Positions 47,414 to 59,978 of a stretch of DNA of 64,000 nucleotides are shown here, piece by piece. Origin of the DNA: Phellopilus nigrolimitatus (lineage: Eukaryota; Basidiomycota; Agaricomycetes; Hymenochaetales; Hymenochaetaceae); the NCBI GenBank assembly GCA_021029095.1, contig JAJOHG010000006.1:1054001-1118000 (forward strand). The letters run 5' to 3'. The first letter of the stretch is position 1. The number at the start of each line of letters is the position of its first letter. Under the pieces are notes generated by a model that was not told the DNA's origin, searched no databases, and was given only the letters and a program-made list of their open reading frames with translations. The position numbers and the translations under genes are program-made.

Positions 47414-47574
47414 TTAATACATGCGAGAAAATCGATCGTGGTGGAGCGGATGCAAAACGCGTAGGTATCACTCGACGCGTCGCGGGTGGCAGTCACGGGG
47501 TATTGTTTAGGGCCGGCTTTTTGAAAACTCCGCATGTGTAACTGGCCAACCCTGGAATCTTAGGGTTATCCGTC

Positions 47575-47976
47575 ATGCAACGCAGCCTGCTAAACGGCAG
47601 GCCTGAGCCGGAAGTTATCGTGAATGTAAGCCGATGATATAGCACATCTACAATTATTGAATTTCATACAGTTCGCAGATGGCCTAGCATATTCCAAGGG
47701 GAAATTAGAGGAAGCGTTCAGGAGCGGGCTTTTCGACAAGCCTCCTTCGAAGACGGCGAAGGAGACTTTCAACGCGAAAAAGGAGGACGTTGATCTAATT
47801 GTGCGCTTTTTCTTCCTGTTGCTATAAGACTCAACATTCATCACAACCTCCGACCCTAGGTTCGCGAGCTTGAGATACCACGCGGGCAAGCGGATCGTGC
47901 ACTCGCAGATGTCGGGGGAGACCTCTCTGCAGCATTACTCGTTCTGATTACCCCGAAGCCAGTAGACACTCAGTAA
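47575..47976 (+). CDS. HYPK: Small HYPK-like UBA-domain protein
   Basis: HYPK associates with the NatA N-terminal acetyltransferase at the ribosome and has a C-terminal UBA-like fold. Three exons (47575-47625, 47672-47800, 47860-47976) give 98 residues. The N-terminus reads MQRSLLNGRPEPEVIVNFAD then GLAYSKGKLEEAFRSGLFD. The C-terminal domain is EDVDLIVRELEIPRGQADRA then LADVGGDLSAALLVLI, with the UBA-like pattern of an acidic stretch, a helix, GGD and an Ala/Leu helix. Introns are GT-AG and phase 0. It is shorter than typical gene-prediction cut-offs. Its stop is 16 bp from the stop of MRP51 on the other strand, and its start is ~160 bp from the divergent MER3 start. Confidence 0.75.
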
Positions 47977-47992
47977 ATACATCAAAATGACA

Positions 47993-49321
47993 TCAAAAAT
48001 CTCCCTCTCCTTCGTCGGCACCTTTCGGTTTCTTAACCAACCCTTGGAGCTCTTGTATAAGCCCCCCAGCCATCTCGTTTGACTCCCTTCTCTTGTCCAA
48101 AAATTTTCGAGGCGGCGTCAAGTGCCCGTTCGACCCGTATTTGGGTGGCGGCGTAAGAACGATCCTGCTGTGGGTTCTCTCCTGGTGTGCCACGTACTCT
48201 CTCGTCCCCGGTCGGTGCGGGTTTGGGCGTGCCGCGTTTGCATCATCCCAATTCAAAAATTCCATCCTGAAGCTTGAAGCCGACAATCCCTGCGGATGCT
48301 TCCCGACCACCCTCGGCGGGTTGACGAGCTCGCACTCCTTCGGCTTGAATTTCGCCAGTCCAGCCTTCACGTCCTTTCTTGGTTCGCTCTCGCTCAAGCC
48401 CCAGTCCGTAGTCGAAACTCTCTCTGACTTCATCACTGCCTCCTTCCCTACCCATCCAGCGACAGCCACATTGAACGGGATAGCAGTTGTTTTTTCACCA
48501 TGAGGATTTACGTGAAGCCGTCGACCAGGGAGAGGGTTCGTGGAGAAGACATTTTGTAGATCTGAGCTTTGTGTATAAGTGAGACCGGCTGTCGGATGGG
48601 GAAGAGGCCGGATGACTTTCGAGTCTGGAGTAGCGCACGCTTCTGCAAATTTGTCCGCGAGGAACTCACGGTGAGTGCGGGTGAACTCGACCTTCGCCTG
48701 CTTGTAGTGCGGAGGCCTTGAAGAAGCAGGACCGAAAGAAGCAGTGGATGGCATTTTCTTTTTTGCCTCCTCGGCCTTGAGAAACGGCTCGAACTCGGGT
48801 CTCAGCTGGCGCACTCTACGCAAGTAACGCTCGAATCTCTTGTCGTTCATAGCGCGGGGATCAGGAGTGGGCGTAGTGAGCTTGAGTTGAAATGCGATCG
48901 GGTCGTTTTCTGCTTTCTTGAGATAACCTGGCTCCGCGGAATTCGTGACCCTCTCGACATAGTCAGAGTCGTGCAGCCAGTCTGGCTTTAATTGGCCTAT
49001 ACGCAACGCCCAGCTGCCAGAAGGGTCGTTCCCGGGAACAACACCCATCTCCTCGAACTTGCGCACCCACTCCGAGTCTGTGTATGCACTTATCCATTCC
49101 GTTTGCTGGTAAAGCGTGTCGACGCTGCGGACGTTGAGGCGCCCATCGCGTCGACGTACGGTTAGCGGGCGCTTCAGGCCCCAGTCGCCTCGGGCGGCAC
49201 TCCCACCGTGCGTCGTGTAGATCTGGTTTATCTTGGGGTCATAGGATGCGAATTTCGAGCGTCGAAGGAGAACAGAGAACGGCGTAGGCGGTTTTACAGC
49301 CTTGACCGACGCGGCGGACAT
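47993..49321 (-). CDS. MRP51: Mitochondrial ribosomal small-subunit protein Mrp51 family
   Basis: Mrp51 is a mitoribosome small-subunit protein needed for translation of mtDNA-encoded mRNAs. The start at 49321 (MSAASVKAVKPPTPFSVLLR) lies just after an AG preceded by a pyrimidine tract, so a 5' UTR intron may precede it. Conserved blocks are RSKFASYDPKINQIYTTHGG, GDWGLKRPLTVRRRDG, RSVDTLYQQTEWISAYTDSE and WVRKFEEMG, then VSTTDWGLSESEPRKDVKAG and VPGN-type linkers. The basic N-terminus suits mitochondrial import. It is a single long coding exon ending GADEGEGDF, with no frame problem. Confidence 0.85.
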   Translation of the reverse strand: MSAASVKAVKPPTPFSVLLRRSKFASYDPKINQIYTTHGGSAARGDWGLKRPLTVRRRDGRLNVRSVDTLYQQTEWISAYTDSEWVRKFEEMGVVPGNDPSGSWALRIGQLKPDWLHDSDYVERVTNSAEPGYLKKAENDPIAFQLKLTTPTPDPRAMNDKRFERYLRRVRQLRPEFEPFLKAEEAKKKMPSTASFGPASSRPPHYKQAKVEFTRTHREFLADKFAEACATPDSKVIRPLPHPTAGLTYTQSSDLQNVFSTNPLPGRRLHVNPHGEKTTAIPFNVAVAGWVGKEAVMKSERVSTTDWGLSESEPRKDVKAGLAKFKPKECELVNPPRVVGKHPQGLSASSFRMEFLNWDDANAARPNPHRPGTREYVAHQERTHSRIVLTPPPKYGSNGHLTPPRKFLDKRRESNEMAGGLIQELQGLVKKPKGADEGEGDF

Positions 49322-49438
49322 GGATGCTCTGAAAAAGAGGCGTGAGTAGTCAGAATTTCCTAAATACGGACACATCCGCAATCAGCTTCCTCAAACTGCA
49401 GAATTTTTCGAGTTCACAACTCCCGACTATCTACTGAA

Positions 49439-51537
<2,099 letters not shown>

Positions 51538-51595
51538 AGTTGTATGTAGCATACCTCCTGTACCATTTATTGAATTTCGCACGCTGTATTTCTAT

Positions 51596-52786
51596 TCAAT
51601 CGCCCATGATCAGGGTGTGGAAGTTCGGGAAGACCAGTTCATCCTCGACGGTCTTACGAATGACGTCCTGGATAAACCGCTCGACTCGCGTAACATTCTT
51701 CAATAGATGTTTGTCCGCCTGGCCAATCTCGCTCTCGATGAAGATTGAAGGAAACAGGCGCTGGCCAACCGGTAGCGGTTTGGTCCCGCGTGCCCGAGGG
51801 CTCTCGTCAGGTTCCGAAGTCGAGCTCGCGTCCGAATCTCTTTTTGGGCGGTCGGCCGCAGGGCCGTAGGGGTCCAAATCGTCGAGAATGCAGAAATGTA
51901 CGCGTTCTCTTTGACCCTCGTATGCGACAACAACCTCGCCGTTGAATTCGAAACCGGTCACCGAAAGCTTTATCGGCAGGGCCATGAACATCGGTGATGG
52001 GTAGTTGATCAGCAGCGAGGTCGTGAGAGACAATCGCATGTCCGAGTGATGTAAGATACGCAGGTGCAACTGCAAGTTTGGATGTCGGCCAGGCGCCGGG
52101 GCTTCTGGGGAAGATTCATGTACAATTGGCATTACCTGCGATTCGGGAGTCGCGTCGAGTGAACTGTCGTACTGGAGACCAGCTGCTGGAGTCAAGGGAT
52201 CCGAAGGCGTACGCATCGCGTACATAGAAGACGCTATCCCTACACCAGGCATCCTCTGCAGCGGCGTAAATCCCGGACGTAGGTCGGCGAGGTTGGGCAC
52301 ACTCATGCCCATACCCATAATCCCGCCACCCCATAAGTCCCGCGAGGAATGGAGTCCGGGCAAAGAGGACAACATTTCGCTTGAAGGGCCGCGTCCATAG
52401 CGCAGATGCGGTGGTAGGTGATGATACGCAGGTGCCTCTTGTGCGTACGCGCGTTGGGTTTCGCGGCGCGACACCCATTCGTACTCTTCCTCGTCTCCCA
52501 ACCCTTGTCCTTCGCCAACTGCCACACCAAAGTCCTCACCTCTTGCCGGAACCTGACTCGCGCTATCGAGTGCGTCGTCCTCGTCGTCCTCGAGAAAGTC
52601 ACGGTATATGTCGCGCATATCAACAACTTCAATATCTGGACATACTGTGCCAAAGTCAATTGCAGTGATTTCGACGGGACCAATGAAGGATGGACGAGCG
52701 ACCGTTGCGAATTGCTTGTTAAGGATGTCGACAAGGCGAGTCGCCAGTGAAGCATCAAGTTTGTCCCAAGCCAGATCCAAAGACAT
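51596..52786 (-). CDS. MDM12: ERMES complex subunit Mdm12
   Basis: Mdm12 is an SMP-domain lipid-transfer subunit linking ER and mitochondria. It is a single exon of 396 residues that starts MSLDLAWDKLDASLATRLVD and continues ILNKQFATVARPSFIGPVEI, then TAIDFGTVCPDIEVVDMRDI. Later blocks are LQLHLRILHHSDMRLSLTTS, PSPMFMALPIKLSVTGFEFN, GEVVVAYEGQRERVHFCILD, KNVTRVERFIQDVIRKTVED and ELVFPNFHTLIMG. These are the beta strands and helix of the SMP fold. The middle ~130 residues are a low-complexity insert rich in Gly, Pro, Met and Ser, which is usual in fungal Mdm12. It converges with ELP3, with ~60 bp between stops. Confidence 0.94.
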   Translation of the reverse strand: MSLDLAWDKLDASLATRLVDILNKQFATVARPSFIGPVEITAIDFGTVCPDIEVVDMRDIYRDFLEDDEDDALDSASQVPARGEDFGVAVGEGQGLGDEEEYEWVSRRETQRAYAQEAPAYHHLPPHLRYGRGPSSEMLSSLPGLHSSRDLWGGGIMGMGMSVPNLADLRPGFTPLQRMPGVGIASSMYAMRTPSDPLTPAAGLQYDSSLDATPESQVMPIVHESSPEAPAPGRHPNLQLHLRILHHSDMRLSLTTSLLINYPSPMFMALPIKLSVTGFEFNGEVVVAYEGQRERVHFCILDDLDPYGPAADRPKRDSDASSTSEPDESPRARGTKPLPVGQRLFPSIFIESEIGQADKHLLKNVTRVERFIQDVIRKTVEDELVFPNFHTLIMGD

Positions 52787-53956
52787 GACAATACTGATGG
52801 TCGCACTACAAGCTACTTGTTTTCGCGTCGCGAGTTGCGGTAAACGACAGCCGGGGCGGCACCGTGATCAGACGCGTTGTCGGACGCGTCTTCCGGGAAT
52901 TTGAAACTCCGCCAGACATATTCTCGGCTACTTCTCGATATAGCGTGATTCAGATGTTATTTTGCCTATCTTACTCTACATTCTTCGAGTTGCTTAAATA
53001 CAAAGATGAGGTACGAAGAGTCTTCCGGGCTCATATCATAGCGTATGGCAACCACTTTGACCATCACAGAGTTTTGTACCCTCAATCAAATAAATATGCA
53101 TCTCGAACACAAGAGGCCCAATATTCAGCTCTATAAAGTTGCGTCTCGTCCTTCTATAGAAACAGTTTTATTTTAACCGCGACTCTTCAACTGCAACACA
53201 CTCTCGCCCGGACTTGAAGCAATCGCTTCGTGTGGTTTAGCGCCAACTAACCTTTTGGAGTCTCGTGCAGAATGGGAATGGTCACTTCCTGGTCTTGCGC
53301 TGCCTTGCCTGAGCCTAGACATCGTCAGATCTTCCGTAAGAAGTTCAGAACGAGCAACTCTGTGGGATTGAAGGTGCATAAGAACTGCTTGCTATATTTC
53401 AAAAGCGCAATTGAAATAAGTGAAAATATCTGCGGTCAAGGAAACTCTCGGAAAAGAAATTTGGAGTAGTGTAAGCACTCAATCAAGAACACAGCAGCCA
53501 GTAAAGCTCGGACTAAAAATGAAATAAATTTACAGAAAAAAGTTGGCTATGGTGATTGAGTCGGACAAGTATATTGACGTGTGTTTTCTTGTTGGTTTCA
53601 GCTTGTGTCTGCAGATGTCAATTGTTGTGTCCTCAGGAGCATGTACATTGGGGTTGTTTAGGCCCTACTTCTCAGTTTACTACCACCAACATCGCTGGCC
53701 CTGTATTTCTCGTATATCTCTATATCTCCTCACAGATCCTGATCCAGCCCGGTTCTGTTGTGCCAGTAGGCGTCAGCCACACATATTGAGCAGGATATTA
53801 TTATTATTATAAACATGTTATCTATTGTGCTAATGAAAGAATACGAGTTCACACAGTGATAAGCATTTGTCCGAGCCCTGTCAGAGAGACAGAAATTACT
53901 GTTGGGAAAGGATTAAGTGATACAGACATGATCAAAATTACCAATGGCTAAAACTA
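52787..53956. other. Region without a supportable gene
   Basis: About 1.2 kb between the MDM12 start and the DTD stop. A plus-strand frame at 53556-53789 looks like a secreted peptide but lacks an ATG. A (TTA)n-like run sits at 53800-53815. I see nothing else. Confidence 0.4.
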
Positions 53957-54836
53957 CTATTCCAGGTTTTGTATAACTTCTGCGGATTCTGGAACAGATG
54001 TCCTCGGCTGGCTGTTCTGCTTCACATATTCGAACTTGCGAGAATCTAGCGTGAATGTAACTGGGCCCTGATTTGCATGTAAGTAAGAGAATCACAAAAC
54101 GGATCGATGGTAAAGTGTATTACCTCATTTGTTAGGCTGACGTCCATCATAGCTCCGAATTTTCCGTCTATATTCAGAATACGTTGGATTGATAAAGAAA
54201 CTAAAGAGATTGAGATATAACCTTTGATTTTCTCTGGGACATAGAGGACACCGAGGCGAGCAAGAAGAGACGCATACATCTGACGCGATTGATCACCAGC
54301 CTTAGAAGTTATCGTCAATCGATATTGGAGCAAATATATGTGACAGGATAATACCATTGCTCGATGAAAGTCTGGCTTGTTTCCCTTGGTCGTATTTGCC
54401 ATAAGAGTGAACTGGGATACACAAAGGATTTCTCCATTTATGTCTTTGACACTTTTCTTCCACATAGCTGAGGGGTGGGATGGATCATTGAAGATACGGA
54501 GCGAAAGGCTGTTAAGAGTTCATGTAAACCGCAGACGAAGAGTATTGGTCAACTTAGTACATTTTGTTGGCAATTTGCTGCATGTCGGCCTCGGTGTCAT
54601 CTATGTATATGAAAATCAGCTCTCAGCTTTCAATCCACTTGGAGCACGACTCACCAACTCCGATACCTACAAGAATCATTAGTCCTCTCGATATCTTGGA
54701 GATCACTTCATTTTCGACTACAGTGACACGGAATCTTAGTAGGCCGTTTAATCTCATACTGATTCATCCTCTTCATTAGTAAAAGTATCTTACCCATCAC
54801 TGATGCGCTTGCAACACGTTGTACCACAGCCCTCAT
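53957..54836 (-). CDS. DTD1: D-aminoacyl-tRNA deacylase
   Basis: DTD removes D-amino acids mischarged to tRNA. The start at 54836 gives [13 protein letters not shown]. Spliced exons read [17 protein letters not shown] sequence, [97 protein letters not shown] and [22 protein letters not shown] sequence, ending [10 protein letters not shown]. The two family signatures, SQFTL and (N)xGPVTF, are both present and form the chiral proofreading pocket in known structures. Introns are short. An ATG at 54896 in the same frame would add 20 residues without family support. Confidence 0.9.
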
Positions 54837-55013
54837 CGTGTGCTTCAGATCGCAGGTGCTGCCGCGAAAGCGGGGTTTTGTGCTGGTTCCTGGCAAACCT
54901 GCCGTTTGTAGGCTCGGATACTTAGTTCGATTACGTAAGAATTGAAGCTTGCACTAACTTCTGAGCTTAAAACCCAAATACTTTCCTCAAACCTTCAGTA
55001 CTATACGTACGCC

Positions 55014-55782
55014 ATGTCGGGCTATGAGTCGGTTGTTCTAGAGACGAGCATGGGCGATGTCCAGCTTGAACTTTATTGGGAGCACGCTCCAAAGGTACGA
55101 CATGATATTTAACGCTCATTCAGCCTCCGACTCGGACTAACAGCACTCATTCAGACATGCAAGAACTTTTCCGAGCTCGCGAGAAGAGGTTATTATAATG
55201 GCGTGGTATTCCACAGGATAATTGCTGTTAGTAAGCCTGTTTATACCGCATAAAAGGCTGGCATTGACGCTTGAAGACAGGACTTCATGGTGCAAGGAGG
55301 CGATCCCACAGGAACGGGGCGGGGCGGGACGAGCATCTATGGGCAGAAGTTGTACGTTTATATCACATATCCGCTGTATAAATAATATGCACATTCTGGG
55401 ACAGCGAAGACGAGATACATCCGGAACTTCGTTTCACTGGAGCAGGCATCCTTGCGATGGCTAATTCAGGACCTAACACGAATGGTGGGCTTTGATTTCG
55501 TACAGTGTATGTTTTCTTGTGCGTGTTTAATAAGGCCGGACGATCGTTCAAGGTTCGCAATTCTTCTTGACATTGGCACCGACACCTTTTCTCGACAACA
55601 AGCACACCATCTTTGGGCGCGTGAGCGCAGGGATGCGTGTCGTCGAACGGCTCGGCGCCGTCGCAGTGAACGCACAAGACCGGTAGGTAACCTTTTGGTG
55701 AAGCCTCTTAACAATTTTGGCTCACCAACACTTGTTCAGGCCATTGGAAGATGTTAAAATTCACAAGGCTCGCGTCGTATGA
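55014..55782 (+). CDS. PPIL1-like cyclophilin (peptidyl-prolyl isomerase)
   Basis: This is a single-domain cyclophilin of the spliceosome-associated PPIL1 type. Six exons (55014-55094, 55155-55226, 55281-55351, 55405-55484, 55553-55682, 55740-55782) sum to 158 residues. The sequence reads [80 protein letters not shown], then [20 protein letters not shown] and [20 protein letters not shown], ending HKARVV. The catalytic Arg in FHRII, the Phe of FMVQGG, Gln and the SQFF motif are all present. The family assignment to PPIL1/Cyp1 rests on length and the short N-terminus. Confidence 0.94.
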
Positions 55783-56485
55783 ATCGAGCGAGCGTACGCA
55801 TACTCCCATGCGCATCCAAAATCATCCGCGGACAGGCCGTCGTCGGTTGACCGCTCCCAACTCGGTAGGCAAGACATCGCAACTCTCATTGATATCCAAT
55901 GTCATGTGGGTACTGAGTTGCCTTGGATCGTACCGAACTATCATATGTAGACATCCTCCGGGTGCATACGACGTCCTGCAAATTTCTTGTCCAAATCCAA
56001 TATTCCGTTACTCTTTTTTCAATTCCAGATCCAACGATTTTCATTTATTCATGTGTTTTACTAAAATGCTAAGGGATCTTGTAATAGGCAGTCGCTGAAA
56101 GTAGGTTGGAAGACCACCATCAAATACCATTAGCACTGTGAATATTGTCAAGGATTATGTTGCCAGTTGCAATTTCACAGCGGAAGTTAAAGTTTCCAGA
56201 CTTCGTCATACCTAGACTCGACCTTTCCTGGAAGCTGATGAAGGAACTTAGCGATCCTCATGGTCCATTGCATATAATAATTCTTGCGAAGAAAACTACA
56301 TATGAATAAATCCCTGATCAGTGTTACCAAATACATCTCGAATGAAGTGAATTATGTAGAGCCATAGCCCGGTGCATTGTCCGTGTGAGAGCGAATATCA
56401 ACAGCGTATGCGAATACGAATAGATCGGAGGCGACATGCGAAAGGGACAGGAGGCAGGGGTCTAAGGACGCGGTATCGGACCTGT
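55783..56485. other. Intergenic, convergent 3' ends
   Basis: About 700 bp between the cyclophilin and Cdc4-like stop codons. Short ORFs only; I see no gene or RNA. Confidence 0.4.
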
Positions 56486-59284
56486 CTACCGTTTACGCGG
56501 GTTCCGTACCCGCGGTCGCGTAGGTGTTTCATCGTTGACGGGAAGCACGCGCATAGGGACCTTGGATGAGCCTTGCATCACCTCAGCATCCATGTCTTCC
56601 GGAATATGTTCCATGCTTGGCCCTTGCAGGCCGCTATCTTGCCAGACAGGCTTTGGCGCGGAGCTGGATGCCTTCCGTCTGTGGACTGGAGTCTCGTACT
56701 CCCATACCGGAACGCAGGGCCCATCGTGCTCGCTTTCATCCGCGTCCAGCTCGTCCTCTTTCATCTCTGGGTCCGAGGGGATGTCCGAGGGGATAACCTC
56801 AAGGTCCTGGTCCATAGCATCTGCATCGGCTTGTTCGTGGTCCTCATCTTCCTCGTCCGAGCTGTCATCGTACAAGCCACCCGCAGGCTCTCCGACCCAC
56901 TCTTCATCATCGTCGCCCTCCTCGCGACTGAAATCCCACACGTCTAGCACGGTCGCCTCGCGGTTGCTCGCAGCAACGCACCACCGACCCTCAAAGACGA
57001 CCTGCCAGACACCATTGATACCCGTAAGCAGATCGCGTACAAACGTCCCGTCCCGAATGTCCCACATCTTCAGCGTCCCATCGGACCCACTGAGGACCTT
57101 GAACTCGTCGTGCTGGAAGCAAGTAATAGCGCCAGTGTGTGCTTGCAATGCATGCTTGAGGTCACCGGTCTCAGGGTCCCAAACGCGCAAGCTGGAATCT
57201 GCGGCTGCAGACACTAAGTACGAAGGTGAAAGGCCTAGCAAGCCGACCAGTGACGTATGACCGACAAGAATATGCATACATTCGCCAGTATTCAGATTCC
57301 AAACACGAACAGTCCCATCCATGGAACCAGAGCATGCTTGGTCGCGAGTAGGATCCAGAACGACGGAGTAAACTGTTAAGGGACGTCAGTCAACGTAAGC
57401 GAAATAAATTGTAATACGATTACAGACCCTTTTGAGAGTGGCCGACAAGGACCCATTTGGCCTGTCCTGAGATAATGTCCCACACTCGAACAGTACAATC
57501 ATAGCTGCCCGATACAAGCGTCCGTCCTCGTGCGGCGAGAGCTCTAACGGCATGATCGTGACCCTCGAGAAGTTGTCTATGGTATGGATTCTCCTCAACG
57601 TCCTCCTGCGCGCAAGGGTCAGGCAAGAGACAAACCGGCTTGATTTGCAGGTGACCTACCTCGGCCGGATCGCCCTCATTACCATCAGCACCGTAGCATC
57701 GATATTCATCCTCGCCAGGCTTGGGTAGCGTCCACACTCTGAGCGAATGGTCACGACTTCCTGTAACAATCAGTGGCCGCTTTGGCCACCGCTCTCGACG
57801 CGTGATCCCTTCGTCGTCAGTCCACTCAACCATTTCTGGCTTCACGATCGACAAACATCTGACGGTACTCGTATGACCTCCAAAGACGTGTGTGCAGGCT
57901 CCTGTCTTCAAATTCCATATTCGCACAGTGCGGTCGGTTGATCCGGACACAAGCGTGTCCTTGGTGGCGGCAAGAGCCCAGACGCCACCTTGGTGGCCTT
58001 CCAGAGAGCGGATCAAATTGCCAGTGATTGGTGAATATACGTGTATCGAGTTGTCGTCTGAGGCAGATATAATTCTGCCATGAGAAAATATCAAACATGT
58101 GACAACATGAGAGCCATGAGCAGCGAAAGTCAACCGCTTGGGGTTGTTGTTGTGCAACCAAGAAGTTCGCGTGAGGTGCCGAGATTTGAACAAGATCTTG
58201 TATGGGTGTGGCAAAGGAAGAGAGCCAGGCATTGGTGAGCCGGCTTTACGCCGCATAGATATGATGTGTTTCGAAAAAAGATGTTCGCTTTCGCCACCGA
58301 ACCATATCTTTGTTGATTTCATCAGGTCCTGCCAGAGCACGGGGTCCGAGTCTATGACTGCTCTCCATGCCTTTGAAACACGGGAAGCACGGGCCAGAGT
58401 CGAGAAAGGCAGAAAACTGAGGACGTGTGAGACCAATTCACGAGGAAGCATGGTGAGGAAGTCGCGAGCGAGTGTGGGTGTAAGTACAGAATGCAAAGTG
58501 CGGAGGACAGGAAGCGGCGAATGGCGTAGAAATGTCAGGAGTACATGCGACTGCAGTGCCGGAGGAAGAGCACTAAAGTGACTCAGGAGGGATGGTAGGG
58601 TCATAAGAGTCATCAACGACAAGTCTGGCTGAATGGGTGCTTGTGGCTGAGGTGACGAAGCTCCGCTGGGAGGCGCTGACGGCCAGATACTTTGCGGCGG
58701 TGGCGAGCCGGTCGGTGAAGGGAGAGGCGAAGGGGGTGCTGCAGCAGCATTAATCGTGAGTGCAGTGGGATGGGTAGCCCTAGGCTTCTTCCTCGGCGGA
58801 GGACTGTTTATGGGCTCCTCAACACCCCGCATCACAATGTCGTTGCTATGCGAACGTTTCTTGCCAAATCGTTCTACAGCTTCATGCAGTCCAATGAGCT
58901 TGTCCTCGTCTGGGGTTTCGTCAGGCCTTTCTATATGCCAGCCTTTGCCGCTGGGCACTTCGCCCTCGTCTTGCATGTCATAGTCGCCATCGTCGCCATC
59001 ACGGAATATGCCACGTGTGCCTCCTGGAAAGACAATCGGAAATTGGCGCAAAGAATGTGGTAACGCAGCATTGAGCAATGGGTATAGCTTTGGGTCTTTC
59101 GGAGACGAGGGCGGCGGGAGAGAGGGTAACGGAATGGGTGCGTATGTTGTGGTCGTTGTAGTCGTCGTCACCACTCTAACGGTCAGGGGCGTCAGTGGCG
59201 ATAACACGCTGTGACAAGCGCAACTTACTTCGTGGTTGAAACAGAGGGCGCGAGGACGAGCGACGGGCGCTGGTTGGGGCTCAT
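56486..59284 (-). CDS. CDC4: Cdc4/Fbw7-type F-box and WD40 substrate receptor of SCF
   Basis: It selects phosphorylated cell-cycle proteins for SCF ubiquitination. I place the start at 59284 (MSPNQRPSLVLAPSVSTT), spliced over a short intron (near 59172-59225) to a poly-Thr stretch VVTTTTTTTTYAPIPLPSLP. The Pro-rich N-terminal region carries a likely nuclear signal (PPPRKKPRATHP). The F-box is FLTMLPRELVSHVLSFLPFS then LARASRVSKAWRAVIDSDPV. A KILFKSRHLTRTSWLHN linker leads to WD40 repeats such as LVSGSTDRTVRIWNLKTGAC, LIVTGSRDHSLRVWTL, LVSGSYDCTVRVWDIISGQA, CSGSMDGTVRVWNLNTGECM and VLSGSDGTLKMWDIRDGTFV. An acidic, basic-ended tail follows (PRVRNPRKR). Only one other intron is evident (near 57375-57425). 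Confidence 0.9.
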
Positions 59285-59978
59285 GGTGAGCACAGTGAGG
59301 GGAGACGAAGACCGACACTCGAGCCGGTGGAGGCACTCGACGCGTCGCAGCTCTAATTGGGAAAGAGTGTCCCATACCATTTAGAGCTCCGCTTCAAAGC
59401 TCTTATTTTGTCACAGCCACACCTCTGCCACAATCTCATTGTCCGCTCGATTTATTTTCATTTTTGACACTGTACATACTGTACACGTATCCCTCTGTTT
59501 TTTAATGTGTTTGCCCGAATATTTACTTATGTAGCGTTCCTTTTTTTTTCTCTTTCTGGAGCCAAAAGCAGCTTCTGGGCTTTCATAGGCTCATCTCTGG
59601 AGATGCCATGTTTGCAGAAAGGCTTGGATAAGTTGGATTAGAACTCATTTGCTTATATTATCACCCATTCACTGGCTACCTATTCTAAGAGCATAAATAG
59701 TTTTGAATCAATGGAGATTTAGCTGAGCTGTTTTTATTCGAATCTATAAAACATATATACCGTACATACTCCGAACTTCGTCAACTTTTTGGGACCCCTT
59801 TTGAACGTCACATCAGACATACGAGCTATCTGGGACGAGTGAAGGATCAAGATGCAGGACAGTGGTGGGCGGTCACAAGGGTGTGATGCGTATGTAATCA
59901 CACTTGCCAATCAGTTGTTACACTCGTCGTGCCATTCCCGTAGTCGTTGAGTCGACGTTTCTTCCGCCGACAGCAACA
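59285..59978. promoter_or_regulatory. Divergent promoter region of CDC4-like and BuGZ-like genes
   Basis: About 690 bp between two divergent starts, containing AT-rich stretches at 59440-59540 and 59640-59760. Both promoters should lie here. I see no single convincing element. Confidence 0.4.

Noticed and set aside
53556..53789. Possible small secreted protein with a hydrophobic N-terminus and several Cys
   Set aside because: The frame begins with TTG, not ATG, no upstream exon supplies a start, and no known Cys pattern (CBM1, hydrophobin) fits.
56535..57260. 241-codon Ser-rich ORF antisense to the Cdc4-like gene
   Set aside because: It mirrors the WD40 and acidic-tail exon; its composition is explained by the reverse strand.
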